This document shows, piece by piece, positions 1 to 10,831 of a stretch of 64,000 nt of DNA (positions are counted from its first letter, which is position 1; each line of letters opens with the position of its first letter). Location: positions 2,393,001 to 2,457,000 of the forward strand of contig NZ_JAHSTX010000001.1 in NCBI RefSeq assembly GCF_019145375.1. The letters are read 5' to 3'. The notes under the pieces are model-generated. The model had not been told where the DNA came from. It was given only the letters and a program-made list of their open reading frames with translations, and did no database searches. The position numbers and the translations under genes were made by a program. Origin of the DNA: Pseudomonas triticicola. GTDB lineage: Bacteria > Pseudomonadota > Gammaproteobacteria > Pseudomonadales > Pseudomonadaceae.

Positions 1-575
1 ACACAGAGCAGGCTTGCCCTGGCGGAAAATTCCAGCCTTCTCGTAGGCTACGGATTCGCGGGTATCGCCCAGATAATCGGCGTGATCGACGCCGATGCTG
101 GTGACCAGCGCAATATCGGCATCGACCACATTGACCGTGTCCAGACGCCCGCCCAGCCCCACTTCAAGCACTACAGCGTCAAGTGCAGACTGCTGAAACA
201 GCCAGAACGCCGCCAGGGTGCCCATTTCGAAATAAGTCAGGGAAGTCTCGCCGCGGCCCGCCTCGACCGCAGCAAAGGCTTCGCACAGCTGGGCGTCAGT
301 GGCTTCGACGCCATTGAGCTGCACCCGCTCGTTATAACGCAGCAGGTGCGGAGAATTGTAGACGCCAACGCTCAGGCCCTGCGCACGCAGCAAAGAAGCC
401 ACGAACGCGCAGGTCGAACCCTTGCCGTTGGTGCCGGTGACCGTGATCACCCGAGGCGCCGGCTGGCCCAGCCCCATGCGGGACGCTACCTGTTGCGAAC
501 GTTCCAGGCCCATGTCGATGGCCGACGGATGCAACTGCTCGAGGTAGGCGAGCCATTCACCAAGGGTGCGCTGGG

Positions 576-579
<4 letters not shown>
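1..579 (-). CDS. folC: Bifunctional folylpolyglutamate/dihydrofolate synthase, N-terminal part (cut by window edge)
   Basis: This enzyme adds glutamate to dihydropteroate and to folates in the cytoplasm. Only the first 193 codons lie in the window; the reading frame runs open through position 1. The translation begins [20 protein letters not shown] and contains the ATP-binding P-loop [11 protein letters not shown] near residue 45, followed by YNSPHL and the glycine-rich [15 protein letters not shown], all typical of the Mur-ligase-like FolC family. The ATG at 577-579 overlaps the accD stop codon (ATGA arrangement), so translation of the two is probably coupled. The accD-folC pairing is the usual one in gamma-proteobacteria. 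The C-terminal domain cannot be judged. Confidence 0.93.
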
Positions 580-1496
<917 letters not shown>

Positions 1497-1695
1497 GCTT
1501 TCTTTCTCCAGTACCGGCGGCCCGAACGCTCTGGTTCGCAGCCCCGTGTATGCCCTTGAGCTAAATTCATGTGTGTGGCGATGGTTGCCGAACAGTCGCG
1601 GTCAGCGCGAAACATGACCTGCGTACGATTCAGCAACCCTCAGCCGCGCCTGCTTTGTGCAAGTGCATTGATGGACGGCGGCAGACTGCCAGCCG

Positions 1696-2328
1696 TCACA
1701 TCGACGATGTATTGCCGCGCACCGCGTTGATGAATGCGCGAATCTTGTGGTGATCCTTGATGCCTTTGCTCGCTTCTACCCCGCCGCTGACATCCACCGC
1801 GTAGGGCTTGACCCGCGCTACCGCGTCGGCAACGTTCTCCGGCGTCAGGCCACCGGCCAGAATCAGCGGTTTGCTCAAGCGTTGCGGAATCAGTGACCAG
1901 TCAAACGCCTCGCCGGTTCCGCCGGGCACCCCTTCGACATAAGTATCCAGCAGTACGCCACTGGCGCCGGGGAAGGCATCGCAGGCAGCGGCTATGTCAT
2001 CACCCGCCTTGACTCGCAGCGCCTTGATGTACGGACGATGCCAGCCTTCGCATTCCTGCGCGCTTTCGTCGCCATGGAACTGCAGCAGATCCAGCGGCAC
2101 CGCATCGAGGATTTCTCCCAGCTCGCACCGACTGGCATTGACGAACAGCCCCACGGTAGTGACGAACGGCGGCAACGCCTTGATGATCGCCCGCGCCTGC
2201 TGCACATTCACTGCACGCGGGCTCTTGGCGTAAAACACCAGACCAATCGCATCGGCGCCGGCTTCGACGGCGGCCAGCGCATCTTCGATGCGGGTAATGC
2301 CGCAGATCTTGCTGCGAACAGCTGACAT
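1696..2328 (-). CDS. trpF: Phosphoribosylanthranilate isomerase
   Basis: It catalyses the Amadori rearrangement of N-(5-phosphoribosyl)anthranilate in tryptophan synthesis. The 210-residue protein begins [17 protein letters not shown]; the KICGIT motif carries the catalytic Cys. LLQFHGDES (beta-strand 3), LLDTYVEG with the catalytic Asp, and the phosphate-binding [10 protein letters not shown] and [15 protein letters not shown] motifs are all present, so the (beta/alpha)8 barrel looks complete. The gap to accD is about 200 bp, so trpF may or may not be co-transcribed with it. The trpF-accD-folC order is conserved in pseudomonads. Confidence 0.97.
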   Translation of the reverse strand: MSAVRSKICGITRIEDALAAVEAGADAIGLVFYAKSPRAVNVQQARAIIKALPPFVTTVGLFVNASRCELGEILDAVPLDLLQFHGDESAQECEGWHRPYIKALRVKAGDDIAAACDAFPGASGVLLDTYVEGVPGGTGEAFDWSLIPQRLSKPLILAGGLTPENVADAVARVKPYAVDVSGGVEASKGIKDHHKIRAFINAVRGNTSSM

Positions 2329-2392
2329 GTCAGGAAAACCTCAAGGCAAAATCCGAAAACGTCCCGGATGGTAACAAAAGCGTCCGAGGGCG

Positions 2393-3217
2393 TCAGCCGT
2401 CAAGTTCGGAGAAACCCGTAAGGAAATGTGGCCCGATAAAGCGCTCGGGTAACGGGAATTCGTCGTGGTACTCGACCTGCACCAGATAGAGCCCATATGG
2501 ATGCGCCGTCACCCCGCCGGAGCGGCGCTCGCGACTCTCCAGCACTTCTTTCATCCACTCCACCGGGCGCTCCCCGGCACCGATGGTCATCAGCACACCG
2601 GCAATATTGCGCACCATGTGATGCAGGAAGGCATTGGCACGAATGTCGAGCACGATCATCTTGCCGTGACGCGTCACGCGCAGGTGATGCATCTTCTTGA
2701 TCGGTGACTTGGCCTGGCACTGACCAGCCCGGAACGCGCTGAAGTCGTGGGTACCGATCAGGTACTGCGCGGCCTCGGCCATGCGCTCGACGTCGAGCGG
2801 GCGGTGATTCCAGGTGATTTCTTCATTGAGGTGCGCCGGGCGGATCTGATCGTTGTAGATCACATAGCGATAACGCCGGGCAATGGCCTTGAAGCGCGCA
2901 TGAAAGTGCGCCGGCATGACCCTGGCCCAACTGACACTGATGTCGTGGGGCAGATTGATGTTGGCGCCCATGACCCAGGCTTTCAGCGAGCGATCAACTT
3001 GAGTGTCGAAGTGCACCACTTGGCCGCAGGCATGCACGCCGGCGTCGGTACGCCCGGCGCATTGCAGGGAAACCGGTGAATTGGCGACTTTCGACAGGGC
3101 TTTTTCAAGCTCTTCCTGCACCGTCGCCACACCGGTCAACTGACGCTGCCAGCCGCTGTAGCGCGAGCCTTTGTACTCAACGCCCAGCGCGACGCGGTAA
3201 AAGCCATCGGGCGCCAT
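2393..3217 (-). CDS. truA: tRNA pseudouridine(38-40) synthase
   Basis: It isomerises uridines 38-40 in the tRNA anticodon stem-loop. The protein starts MAPDGFYRVALGVEYKGSRY and holds the catalytic motif CAGRTDAGVHA with the nucleophilic Asp, plus the conserved FLHHMVRNIAG near the C-terminus. From this ATG it has 274 residues, normal for TruA. An upstream in-frame ATG at 3283 exists, but it lies within a good sigma-70 type -10 hexamer (TATAAT on the minus strand, 3282-3287), so it is probably not in the transcript. Neither start has a strong ribosome-binding site. Confidence 0.93.
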   Translation of the reverse strand: MAPDGFYRVALGVEYKGSRYSGWQRQLTGVATVQEELEKALSKVANSPVSLQCAGRTDAGVHACGQVVHFDTQVDRSLKAWVMGANINLPHDISVSWARVMPAHFHARFKAIARRYRYVIYNDQIRPAHLNEEITWNHRPLDVERMAEAAQYLIGTHDFSAFRAGQCQAKSPIKKMHHLRVTRHGKMIVLDIRANAFLHHMVRNIAGVLMTIGAGERPVEWMKEVLESRERRSGGVTAHPYGLYLVQVEYHDEFPLPERFIGPHFLTGFSELDG

Positions 3218-3281
3218 TTCGGCGACCGGGTTATCTATGTTTGCCAAGGTGGGACAGCCTGCTGATTTTGCAAAGGCGGGC

Positions 3282-3310
3282 ATTATAAGGCGGTGGGCCG
3301 GGGATGCCAG
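3282..3310 (-). promoter_or_regulatory. Predicted sigma-70 promoter for truA
   Basis: On the minus strand, CTGGCA (3305-3310, four of six match TTGACA), a 17-bp spacer, then a perfect TATAAT (3282-3287). It would start transcription about 55 bases upstream of the ATG at 3217. Inference from sequence only. Confidence 0.5.
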
Positions 3311-3336
3311 AGTTCTCTATCGGCAGTACCGCCCTC

Positions 3337-3402
3337 TTCGCGAGCAGGCTCGCTCCCACATTTGCAATGCGTCCCCCCTGTGGGAGCGAGCCTGCTCGCG
3401 AA
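3337..3402. repeat. REP doublet (inverted pair)
   Basis: TTCGCGAGCAGGCTCGCTCC at the left and its reverse complement at the right, separated by about 20 bases. Each half contains the palindromic core GCGAGC..GCTCGC. This is the common Pseudomonas REP arrangement, lying between truA and fimV. Confidence 0.9.
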
Positions 3403-3438
3403 AGCAATCGATCAGACACCGCCGAATCCGGCACCAAC

Positions 3439-3465
3439 AAAAACGGCAGCCCCACCGGGCTGCCG
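3439..3465 (-). terminator. Rho-independent terminator after fimV
   Basis: A perfect 9-bp stem (CGGCAGCCC with its complement) around a four-base loop, followed on the minus strand by TTTTTG. It sits 21 bases past the fimV stop codon. Confidence 0.8.
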
Positions 3466-3485
3466 CTTGTTGTTTACCGCTGAAC

Positions 3486-6146
3486 TTACGCCAGGTTGGA
3501 AAGCATTTCCTTGGCCTCGCCCCGCTGCTTCTCGTCACCCTCGGTCAACACTTCGTTGAGGATGTCGCGCGCACCGTCGGCGTCGCCCATGTCGATGTAG
3601 GCCTGGGCCAGATCGAGTTTGGTCGCCGCCTCGTCAGTGCCGGCGAGAAAATCGAAATCATCCTCGCCCAGATCATCACCCATCGCCGCGTCCGCTTCGG
3701 TGAAGCTCGGCTCGGCCATGCTTTGCGACAGGCGATCCAGCTCGGCATTGACGTCGTCCAGCTCGGCCGCGAAGGCATCCGGCTCAGCAGCTGGGTTGCT
3801 GTCCATTTCATCCGCCAGCGACAGGTCGAAATCGGCTGGCAGCTCCAGATCGTCCTGCGGCACGTCAGCAACTACCGGCGTCTCGACCGGCGGCAGATCT
3901 TTCACACCGTCATCAAGATCCAGCAGGAAGTCATCTTCAGCCAACGTGGCCGGCGATGGTTCGGCGCCGAGATCCATATCCAGATCGAAGTCCGACAGAT
4001 CGTCGAGATTGTCTTTCATCTCGGTCTGCTCTTGCAGCACCGAAGCGAAGCTCAGATCGTCTTCGGCCGGAAACGCGTCGAGCTCGACAGGCGCCTCTGG
4101 CTCGACCGCTGGCGCAGGATCGACCGGGGTGATGTTGTCGAGGTCGTCCAGGCTCAAATCGAACGCGGTGTCGAGATCGTCAGCGGCAGTCTCGGGCGCT
4201 TGCGGCTCGTCCTGCAACAGTTCCTTGACGTACTGCGCGTCCAGCTCGGCAGCGACGGCGGCAGCCGCCAGCCCACCGGCAGCGACCACAGCCATTGCCG
4301 GGAAGCGGCTTTTCAGCGCTTCGACCTTGGCGAAGTTATCGCCATTGGCCACCAGTTGACGCTCCTGTGCGGCGAACGCATCGCGATCACCCTGCCGGCC
4401 GTAGACTTCCATCAACTTCAGGCGCAGATCGCTGCGTTCCGGCTCAAGGCTGACGCCCTCTTCCAACAGCGCGGCGGCTTGATTCAGGCGACCGGCATTG
4501 ATGTGCGATTGCGCTTTGTCGAGCACGTCATCGGAGCGCTCGCCGGCCGGGGCCACCAGTGGTGCGGCAATCGGCGCAGCCATCACCACCGGAGTGACGA
4601 CCGGCGCTGGAGTTGGCGCAGGTGCCGGAGCTGGCGTATTGAGCTTGACGCTGGCTGCCGGGGTTTCCAGGCCAGAGAAGCTGCTTTCCGGCAGATCCTG
4701 CTCAGCGGAGAACTCTTGCTCTTCAGCCAGAGCGCGGGCCATGCGCAGGTGCTTTTCGGCTTCCTGCTGGGCTTTGCGACGGCGCGCCAGCAGCAACAGC
4801 AGAAGCAGCAGAACCACCGCACCGCCGCCGATCAGGCCGAGCAGGATCGGATTGGTCAGCAGTTCATTGAAGGCTTTGTCGTCATCGGCGGCAGCAGGCG
4901 GCGTGGTTTCGACCACCGGCTCGACGACTGGCTCAACCGGGGCTTCCGCTGGCGGCGCGATGGCCGACTCTGGAGTCGGTGAAGCCGCTGCGGCGTCGGC
5001 CGGAGTGGCTGGCGGTGTTGCGGCCAGTTCGGCAGTGATCGCCGGCACCGGCGGCACAGCAGCAGTGGCGCCAGGCGCAGCGCCGGCGCCGTCGGCCTGC
5101 ATCTTCGCCAGTTGATTGTTCTTCAGCTCGATCAGCTTTTGCAGCTTGTCCAACTGGCTCTGCAGATCCGCCATGCGGCTTTTCAGTTCCTCGTTGTCAC
5201 GACGGGTCGTGTCGAGGTTTTCCTGGGTGATTGCCAGTTTGTTGCTCAGCGCCTTGGCGTCGCCGGCCGGGCCTTTCGCACCGGGCTTGGCGCTTTCCGC
5301 CGAGACCAGGCTCAGATTGTCCTGAGTGTTAGCCGCTGTACCGGTATTGCCACGACCGCGATTGGTTGCATCCAACTGCTGCTGACCGGTGCCAGGCTTG
5401 GCCGCATAACGCCGGCCCTGACGCCAGGCTTCGTTCTGCGCCGCCACTTCAGCGATGGCTGCCGACTGCGGCAGCGCCGTGCTTTGTACCGGGTCGGGCA
5501 GACGCAGCACCTGGCCGGTTTTCAGACGGTTGATGTTGCCGTCGATAAAGGCATTCGGATTGAGCGCCTGAATCGCCAGCATGGTCTGCTGCACCGAGCC
5601 ACCGTTGCGCGCCTTCGCGGCGATTTCCCACAGGGTGTCGCGCGGCGTGGTGGTGTATTGATTGCGATGGGTGGCGCCAGTGGTTGGCGCGGTGATGGTC
5701 TGCGACGGCGCCGGTTGCGCGGCGGCGTCAGCGGTCTGCGGCGAGAACTTCGACGGATCGAGCAGCACACTGTAATCACGCAGCAGGCGGCCATTGGGCC
5801 ACATCACCTGCACGAGGAACTTCACCATCGGTTCCGACAGCGGTTGGCTCGAGGTCACGCGCAACACGCTTTTGCCGCTGGCGTTGAGTACCGGGGTGAA
5901 CGTCAGATCATTGAGAAAGGCCTGCCGATCAACGCCGGCCTTGGCGAAATCCTCAGGGGAAGCCAGGCTCGGCACCACCTCGGCGGCGGTGAGATCCTTG
6001 ACGTCGAGCAGCTCGATTTCAGCCACCAACGGCTGGTTCAGGGTCGACTTCAGGGTCAGCTCCCCGAGCCCGAGGGCATGCGCCATACCGGAGGACAGCG
6101 CCGAGGCGGCCGCTATTGCTAACACCAGTTTGCGAACTTGAACCAT
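3486..6146 (-). CDS. fimV: FimV-type motility/peptidoglycan-binding hub protein
   Basis: FimV is an inner-membrane scaffold that supports type IV pilus assembly, twitching and polar organisation in pseudomonads. The 886-residue protein has a signal peptide (about 1-24, ending MAHA), a conserved N-terminal FimV domain, a periplasmic LysM domain at about 164-217 (TLWEIAAKAR, LKTGQVLRLPDP), a coiled coil near 295-350, a Pro/Ala-rich linker, and one membrane helix ILLGLIGGGAVVLLLLLL followed by ARRRK. A very acidic cytoplasmic region with TPR-like segments follows, then a C-terminal FimV tail (LAQAYIDMGDADGARDIL). Its place between the asd paralogue and truA matches P. aeruginosa. It is well recognised; exact domain borders are estimates. 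Confidence 0.94.
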   Translation of the reverse strand: MVQVRKLVLAIAAASALSSGMAHALGLGELTLKSTLNQPLVAEIELLDVKDLTAAEVVPSLASPEDFAKAGVDRQAFLNDLTFTPVLNASGKSVLRVTSSQPLSEPMVKFLVQVMWPNGRLLRDYSVLLDPSKFSPQTADAAAQPAPSQTITAPTTGATHRNQYTTTPRDTLWEIAAKARNGGSVQQTMLAIQALNPNAFIDGNINRLKTGQVLRLPDPVQSTALPQSAAIAEVAAQNEAWRQGRRYAAKPGTGQQQLDATNRGRGNTGTAANTQDNLSLVSAESAKPGAKGPAGDAKALSNKLAITQENLDTTRRDNEELKSRMADLQSQLDKLQKLIELKNNQLAKMQADGAGAAPGATAAVPPVPAITAELAATPPATPADAAAASPTPESAIAPPAEAPVEPVVEPVVETTPPAAADDDKAFNELLTNPILLGLIGGGAVVLLLLLLLLARRRKAQQEAEKHLRMARALAEEQEFSAEQDLPESSFSGLETPAASVKLNTPAPAPAPTPAPVVTPVVMAAPIAAPLVAPAGERSDDVLDKAQSHINAGRLNQAAALLEEGVSLEPERSDLRLKLMEVYGRQGDRDAFAAQERQLVANGDNFAKVEALKSRFPAMAVVAAGGLAAAAVAAELDAQYVKELLQDEPQAPETAADDLDTAFDLSLDDLDNITPVDPAPAVEPEAPVELDAFPAEDDLSFASVLQEQTEMKDNLDDLSDFDLDMDLGAEPSPATLAEDDFLLDLDDGVKDLPPVETPVVADVPQDDLELPADFDLSLADEMDSNPAAEPDAFAAELDDVNAELDRLSQSMAEPSFTEADAAMGDDLGEDDFDFLAGTDEAATKLDLAQAYIDMGDADGARDILNEVLTEGDEKQRGEAKEMLSNLA

Positions 6147-6355
6147 AGCCTCATCCTTTGTTTGAACGTTCCTCGGCCAGCGAGAAGCTTTTGAATACCG
6201 CTGCCGTAAGGCATTGCACGCGACGACGAGGGTCGCCGCGCGCGATCATTTCGGTGCTGCCCCGGAAAGTCCCGGAGGGTGACTCGTCATCGACGCGCTT
6301 CGGGCAAGCATAGCGCTCACCTAGAATCAGTCGACAAATTGTTGCCAAGTATCTT

Positions 6356-7366
6356 TTACAGCAGGTCTTTTATCAACAACTCAGCCAGTTGCACGGCGTT
6401 GAGAGCCGCGCCTTTGCGTACGTTATCTGACGTCAGCCAAAGATTTAGTTCCGCCGGGTCGTCGACGCCCGTCCGCACGCGGCCTACGTAGACCACGTCC
6501 TGCCCCACCGCATCGCCGACCGCGGTCGGATAATCGCCGGCCTCGACCAGCTCGATGCCCGGTGCAGCCTCGAGCGCGGCGTTGACCTTTTCCAGGTCAA
6601 CAGCGCTGCCTGACTGCAAGGTCACGCTAAAGCTATCGCCAAAAAACACCGGGGCTTGAACGCAAGTGGCAGAAATCTTCAATAAAGGTTTCGCCAGCAC
6701 CTGGCGCAGCTCTCGAACCAGTCGTTTTTCCAGCAGCGTGTGGCCTTGCGCATCAGGCGTACCGACTTGCGCCAGCAGGTTGAACGCCATCTGCCTATCA
6801 AAGAAGGACGGCTCCAGCGGACGCATGTTCAGCAGCTCGGCTGTCTGCCGCGCGAGCTCGGTGACCGCCTCGCGACCTTGCGCAGAAACGGCCAGGTTGG
6901 CGGTGACGTTGACGTATTGCAGATCGATCAGATCGAGCAGCGGCGCCAGCACCACCGCAAGCGTAGTGGCCGACGGGCTTGGGCTGCTGACCTGGAATGG
7001 GCTTTTCAGACTGGCGAGAATATCGGCATTGGCCTCGGGCACCACTTGTGGCGCCTGATCGGCAGGCAACGCGCCGGACAGGTCGATCAACGAGCAACCG
7101 GCAGCATGGGCGCGAGCGGCGTAGCTCAGCGACACCGCAGCGCCAGCGGCGAAGAACACCAGTCTGACCTTGCTGAAATCGAACTCGTCGACCTCGCGCA
7201 CGCGGACGTTTTTGTTGCGGAACAGCACCGAGCTGCCGGCCGATTCACTGCTGGCCAGCAGGTGCAGGTTGCCGACCGGGAAGTCGCGTTCTTCGAGAAT
7301 CTGTACGAGGGTTTCGCCGACAGTACCGGTGGCGCCGATAACGGCGATATCGAAAGTCTGGGTCAT
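6356..7366 (-). CDS. Aspartate-semialdehyde dehydrogenase paralogue lacking the catalytic cysteine (Usg-like)
   Basis: The 336-residue protein has the semialdehyde dehydrogenase fold. The nucleotide-binding N-terminus is intact (IAVIGATGTVGETLVQIL), as is the DLSGAL segment. At the position of the active-site PNCST motif it reads PSATT, so the nucleophilic Cys is Ala133. It therefore cannot form the thioester intermediate and is probably not a working dehydrogenase. It resembles the Usg-type proteins often found between asd and fimV or truA; their role is not established. The true asd lies immediately upstream. Between this gene and fimV is a 209-bp gap in which no convincing gene is seen. 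Confidence 0.88.
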   Translation of the reverse strand: MTQTFDIAVIGATGTVGETLVQILEERDFPVGNLHLLASSESAGSSVLFRNKNVRVREVDEFDFSKVRLVFFAAGAAVSLSYAARAHAAGCSLIDLSGALPADQAPQVVPEANADILASLKSPFQVSSPSPSATTLAVVLAPLLDLIDLQYVNVTANLAVSAQGREAVTELARQTAELLNMRPLEPSFFDRQMAFNLLAQVGTPDAQGHTLLEKRLVRELRQVLAKPLLKISATCVQAPVFFGDSFSVTLQSGSAVDLEKVNAALEAAPGIELVEAGDYPTAVGDAVGQDVVYVGRVRTGVDDPAELNLWLTSDNVRKGAALNAVQLAELLIKDLL

Positions 7367-7461
7367 GGAGCTACCTCTGGCAAAACGGGGGGAGCGGCAC
7401 TTTACCGGGTGGGTGGCGCACAGGCAATTTCTGCAGGATTTGCGGCGGCTGTGCCGGCCCT

Positions 7462-7527
7462 TTCGCGAGCAGGCTCGCTCCCACAGAAGGAATGCATTTC
7501 AAATGTGGGAGCGAGCCTGCTCGCGAA
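7462..7527. repeat. REP doublet (inverted pair)
   Basis: Two opposed REP palindromes (TTCGCGAGCAGGCTCGCTCC and its complement) about 20 bases apart, between the asd paralogue and asd. Confidence 0.9.
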
Positions 7528-7564
7528 GACCACAGCCCAGACAACCGAGAAATCCTTGGCATAA

Positions 7565-7597
7565 AAAAACCCGCACCTCTTTCAAGGCACGGGCTTC
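7565..7597 (-). terminator. Rho-independent terminator after asd
   Basis: On the minus strand CCCGTGCCT pairs with AGGTGCGGG (two G-T wobbles) around a six-base loop and is followed by seven Ts. It begins about 18 bases past the asd stop. Confidence 0.75.
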
Positions 7598-7614
7598 TTC
7601 ATTGCTTCAAGCGA

Positions 7615-8727
7615 TCAACGCTCCAGCAGGATCCGCAGCATGCGGCGCAGCGGTTCGGCCGCGCCCCACAGCAGTTGGTCGCCGACGGTGAAGGCACCGA
7701 CGAATTGCGAACCCATGTTCAGCTTGCGCAGACGACCGACCGGTACATTCAGGGTGCCGGTGACCTTGGTCGGACTCAGCTCCTGCATGCTGATCTCGCG
7801 GTTGTTCGGTACCAGCTTGACCCACGGGTTGTGCTGGCTGATCAGCCCTTCGATATCGGCGATCGGTACGTCTTTGTTCAGCTTGATGGTCAGCGCCTGG
7901 CTGTGGCAGCGCATGGCGCCGATGCGCACGCAGATGCCGTCGACCGGGATCGGGCTCTTGAAGCGACCGAGGATCTTGTTGGTCTCGGCCTGGGCCTTCC
8001 ACTCTTCGCGGCTCTGGCCGTTCGGCAGTTCCTTGTCGATCCACGGGATCAGGCTGCCGGCCAGCGGTACGCCGAAGTTTTCGGTCGGGTAGGCTTCGCT
8101 GCGCATGGCCTCGGCCACGCGACGGTCGATGTCGAGGATCGCGCTGGCCGGGTCGGCCAGTTGATCGGCGACAGCGGCGTGGGTCGCGCCCATCTGCTTG
8201 ATCAGTTCACGCATGTTCTGCGCGCCGGCACCGGAGGCCGCCTGATAGGTCATGGCGCTCATCCACTCGACCAGACCGGCCTCGAACAGACCGCCCAGCC
8301 CCATCAGCATCAGGCTGACGGTGCAGTTGCCGCCGATGTAGTTCTTGGTGCCCGCGTCCAGTTGCTGGTCGATGACCTTGCGGTTGACCGGGTCGAGAAT
8401 GATCACCGCGTCATCGTTCATGCGCAGGCTCGACGCCGCGTCGATCCAGTAACCCTGCCAGCCGGCTTCACGCAGCTTGGGGAATACTTCGCTGGTGTAG
8501 TCGCCGCCCTGGCAGGTCAGGATCACGTCGAGGGTCTTCAGCTCGTCAATGCTGTAAGCGTCCTTGAGCGGAGCAATGTCCTTGCCCACGGACGGGCCTT
8601 GGCCACCGACATTGGACGTGGTGAAAAACACCGGCTCGATAAGATCGAAATCCTGCTCTTCCAGCATCCGCTGCATGAGCACGGAACCGACCATCCCGCG
8701 CCAACCGATCAGACCTACACGTTTCAT
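7615..8727 (-). CDS. asd: Aspartate-semialdehyde dehydrogenase
   Basis: It reduces aspartyl phosphate to aspartate semialdehyde, the branch point to lysine/diaminopimelate, threonine and methionine. The 370-residue protein is of the E. coli type: it begins [20 protein letters not shown], has the catalytic Cys in [16 protein letters not shown] and the substrate-binding [15 protein letters not shown]. The length is normal and the start ATG is at 8725-8727. It lies 66 bp downstream of leuB on the same strand. The neighbouring paralogue at 6356-7366 has lost this Cys, so this copy must supply the activity. Confidence 0.97.
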   Translation of the reverse strand: MKRVGLIGWRGMVGSVLMQRMLEEQDFDLIEPVFFTTSNVGGQGPSVGKDIAPLKDAYSIDELKTLDVILTCQGGDYTSEVFPKLREAGWQGYWIDAASSLRMNDDAVIILDPVNRKVIDQQLDAGTKNYIGGNCTVSLMLMGLGGLFEAGLVEWMSAMTYQAASGAGAQNMRELIKQMGATHAAVADQLADPASAILDIDRRVAEAMRSEAYPTENFGVPLAGSLIPWIDKELPNGQSREEWKAQAETNKILGRFKSPIPVDGICVRIGAMRCHSQALTIKLNKDVPIADIEGLISQHNPWVKLVPNNREISMQELSPTKVTGTLNVPVGRLRKLNMGSQFVGAFTVGDQLLWGAAEPLRRMLRILLER

Positions 8728-8793
8728 CGCAACTACACCTTCTTGAAAAGTGGGCCGCTGCTTTGTATTGAATTTCGCAGCGGGCCCGAGAGA

Positions 8794-9876
8794 TTACAGA
8801 TTCCGCAGCGCGGCGACTACTGCGTCGCCCATTTCCTGCGTACCGACTTTGGTACAACCGGCCGAGTGGATGTCGCCGGTGCGCAAGCCCTGATCGAGCA
8901 CGACGCTGACGGCTTTTTCGATGGCATCGGCAGCGTCGTGCAGATTGAAGCTGTAACGCAGCATCATCGACACCGACAGGATCGTCGCCAGCGGGTTGGC
9001 AATGCCTTTACCGGCAATGTCCGGCGCCGAACCGTGGCACGGCTCGTACATGCCCTTGTTGTTGGAATCCAGCGAGGCCGACGGCAGCATGCCGATCGAA
9101 CCGGTGAGCATCGACGCTTCATCGGAGAGGATGTCGCCGAACATGTTGTCGGTGACGATCACGTCGAACTGCTTGGGTGCGCGCACCAACTGCATGGCGG
9201 CGTTATCGACGTACATGTGGCTCAGCTCGACTTCCGGGTAATCCTTGGCCACCTGCTCGACCACTTCGCGCCACAACTGGCTGGATGCCAGCACGTTGGC
9301 CTTGTCCACCGAGCAGAGCTTCTTGCCACGCACCATGGCCATGTCGAAACCGACACGGGCGATGCGGCGGATTTCGCTTTCGCTGTACGGCAGGGTGTCG
9401 TAGGACTGACGCTCGCCATTGTCCAGCGTACGGGTACCACGCGGCGCGCCGAAGTAAATGCCGCCGGTCAGCTCACGGACGATGAGGATGTCCAGACCGG
9501 CAACGATTTCCGGCTTCAGGCTCGACGCGTCGGCCAGTTGCGGATAGAGGATCGCCGGGCGCAGGTTGCCGAACAGGCCCAGTTGCGCACGGATTTTCAG
9601 CAGACCGCGTTCAGGGCGGATATCACGCTCGATGGTGTCCCATTTCGGCCCACCGACAGCGCCCAGCAGCACGGCGTCGGCAGCGCGGGCGCGATCAAGG
9701 GTTTCGTCAGCCAGCGGCACGCCATGCTTGTCGATGGCCGCGCCACCGATCACGTCGTGGCTCAGCTCGAAGCCCAAGCTGTACTTGTCATTGGCCAATT
9801 CCAGCACCTTGACCGCTTCGGCCATGATTTCCGGACCAATACCGTCACCCGGGAGAATCAGAATCTGCTTGCTCAT
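8794..9876 (-). CDS. leuB: 3-isopropylmalate dehydrogenase
   Basis: It oxidatively decarboxylates 3-isopropylmalate using NAD+ in leucine synthesis. The 360-residue protein starts [20 protein letters not shown], the typical opening of this family, and carries [11 protein letters not shown] and the metal-binding segment [38 protein letters not shown] forms part of the nucleotide site. It is separated from leuD by a methyltransferase gene and a REP doublet, an arrangement known in other pseudomonads. Confidence 0.97.
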   Translation of the reverse strand: MSKQILILPGDGIGPEIMAEAVKVLELANDKYSLGFELSHDVIGGAAIDKHGVPLADETLDRARAADAVLLGAVGGPKWDTIERDIRPERGLLKIRAQLGLFGNLRPAILYPQLADASSLKPEIVAGLDILIVRELTGGIYFGAPRGTRTLDNGERQSYDTLPYSESEIRRIARVGFDMAMVRGKKLCSVDKANVLASSQLWREVVEQVAKDYPEVELSHMYVDNAAMQLVRAPKQFDVIVTDNMFGDILSDEASMLTGSIGMLPSASLDSNNKGMYEPCHGSAPDIAGKGIANPLATILSVSMMLRYSFNLHDAADAIEKAVSVVLDQGLRTGDIHSAGCTKVGTQEMGDAVVAALRNL

Positions 9877-9931
9877 GCTTTCCTCGTGTCTTCAAGCGGT
9901 GCGCCACTGAACGGCGCGCCGGGAAAAATTC

Positions 9932-10699
9932 TTATCGCTCGGCCATCAGTACGATCACATCGGTACTGAACGAGCCGTCGGCATCTATCTCAAAATACTC
10001 ACGCACTTCGTTGCCCATCGACTGCTGCAACTGGCGGATCGCCGCGCGCATCACGTCAGGTGTGCGCATGCGCTCGACCCAACTGCTGTACTCCAGACGC
10101 AGGCGCTGCCGGGTGGTACTGCGCACATGCAGACCGGCTTCGCTGACCTGGCGCAGCCACTCGGCGGCGGAGTAGTCGCGCACGTGGCTGGTGTCGCGCA
10201 GCACTTCAACGCTTTGCAGGTAAGTGTCGAACAACGCACTGCCCGGTGACAACACATCAACGAACGCTGCCACCCCGCCCGGCTTCAGCACCCGACGTAC
10301 TTCGCGCAACGCCAGGCCAAGGTCGCTCCAGTGATGCGCCGAATAGCGGCTGAATACAAAATCGAACTCGCCATCGGCGAACGGCAAGCGCTCGGCAGCA
10401 CCGTTGACGGTAATGATGTTGCTCAAGCCGCGATCGACGGCAGCGCCGGCAACCACATCAAGCATTTGCTGCGACAGGTCGTAAGCCACCACTTCCCTGA
10501 CCAGCGGTGCCACATGAAAGCTGACGTGACCGGCGCCGCAACCCAAGTCCAGCACCCGCGCCTCGCCCTGCCCGGCCAGCTCAGCTTGTAGCAGTGCGAA
10601 TTCACTGCCTTGGGCGTGAACCGCGCTGCTCAGGTAAGCGGCGGCCTGTTCGCCGAATTGCTTCTGGACGACCTGGGTGTGCTGGGCGGTGCTGGTCAT
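9932..10699 (-). CDS. Class I SAM-dependent methyltransferase
   Basis: A 255-residue cytoplasmic methyltransferase of the UbiE/Methyltransf_11 type; the substrate is unknown. It contains SAM motif I VLDLGCGAGHVSFH, the acidic motif II region VVAYDLSQQML, FDFVFSRYSAHHWSD and LREVRRVLKPGGVAAFVDV. The start MTSTAQHTQVVQKQFGEQAA at 10697-10699 is chosen because an upstream in-frame ATG would translate through the adjacent REP element. It is inserted between leuD and leuB, with 55 bp to leuB, so it is probably transcribed with the leucine genes. That does not prove a role in leucine synthesis. Confidence 0.88.
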   Translation of the reverse strand: MTSTAQHTQVVQKQFGEQAAAYLSSAVHAQGSEFALLQAELAGQGEARVLDLGCGAGHVSFHVAPLVREVVAYDLSQQMLDVVAGAAVDRGLSNIITVNGAAERLPFADGEFDFVFSRYSAHHWSDLGLALREVRRVLKPGGVAAFVDVLSPGSALFDTYLQSVEVLRDTSHVRDYSAAEWLRQVSEAGLHVRSTTRQRLRLEYSSWVERMRTPDVMRAAIRQLQQSMGNEVREYFEIDADGSFSTDVIVLMAER

Positions 10700-10737
10700 G
10701 GTCACATCCTGGTATCTATGTTGTTTGCGCTGCCGTC

Positions 10738-10801
10738 TTCGCGAGCAGGCTCGCTCCCACAGGGGAATGCATTCCAAGGTGGGAGCGAGCCTGCTCGCGA
10801 A
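10738..10801. repeat. REP doublet (inverted pair)
   Basis: Opposed REP palindromes between leuD and the methyltransferase gene, about 18 bases apart, with the same core as the other doublets in the window. Confidence 0.9.
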
Positions 10802-10831
10802 GGGGCCCGCCCTGACTACATCAATCTCGAA

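Noticed and set aside
2393..3283. Longer TruA starting at 3283
   Set aside because: That ATG overlaps a perfect TATAAT and adds 22 non-conserved residues.
6151..6348. 65-codon open frame upstream of fimV
   Set aside because: No recognisable features; probably leader DNA between the asd paralogue and fimV.
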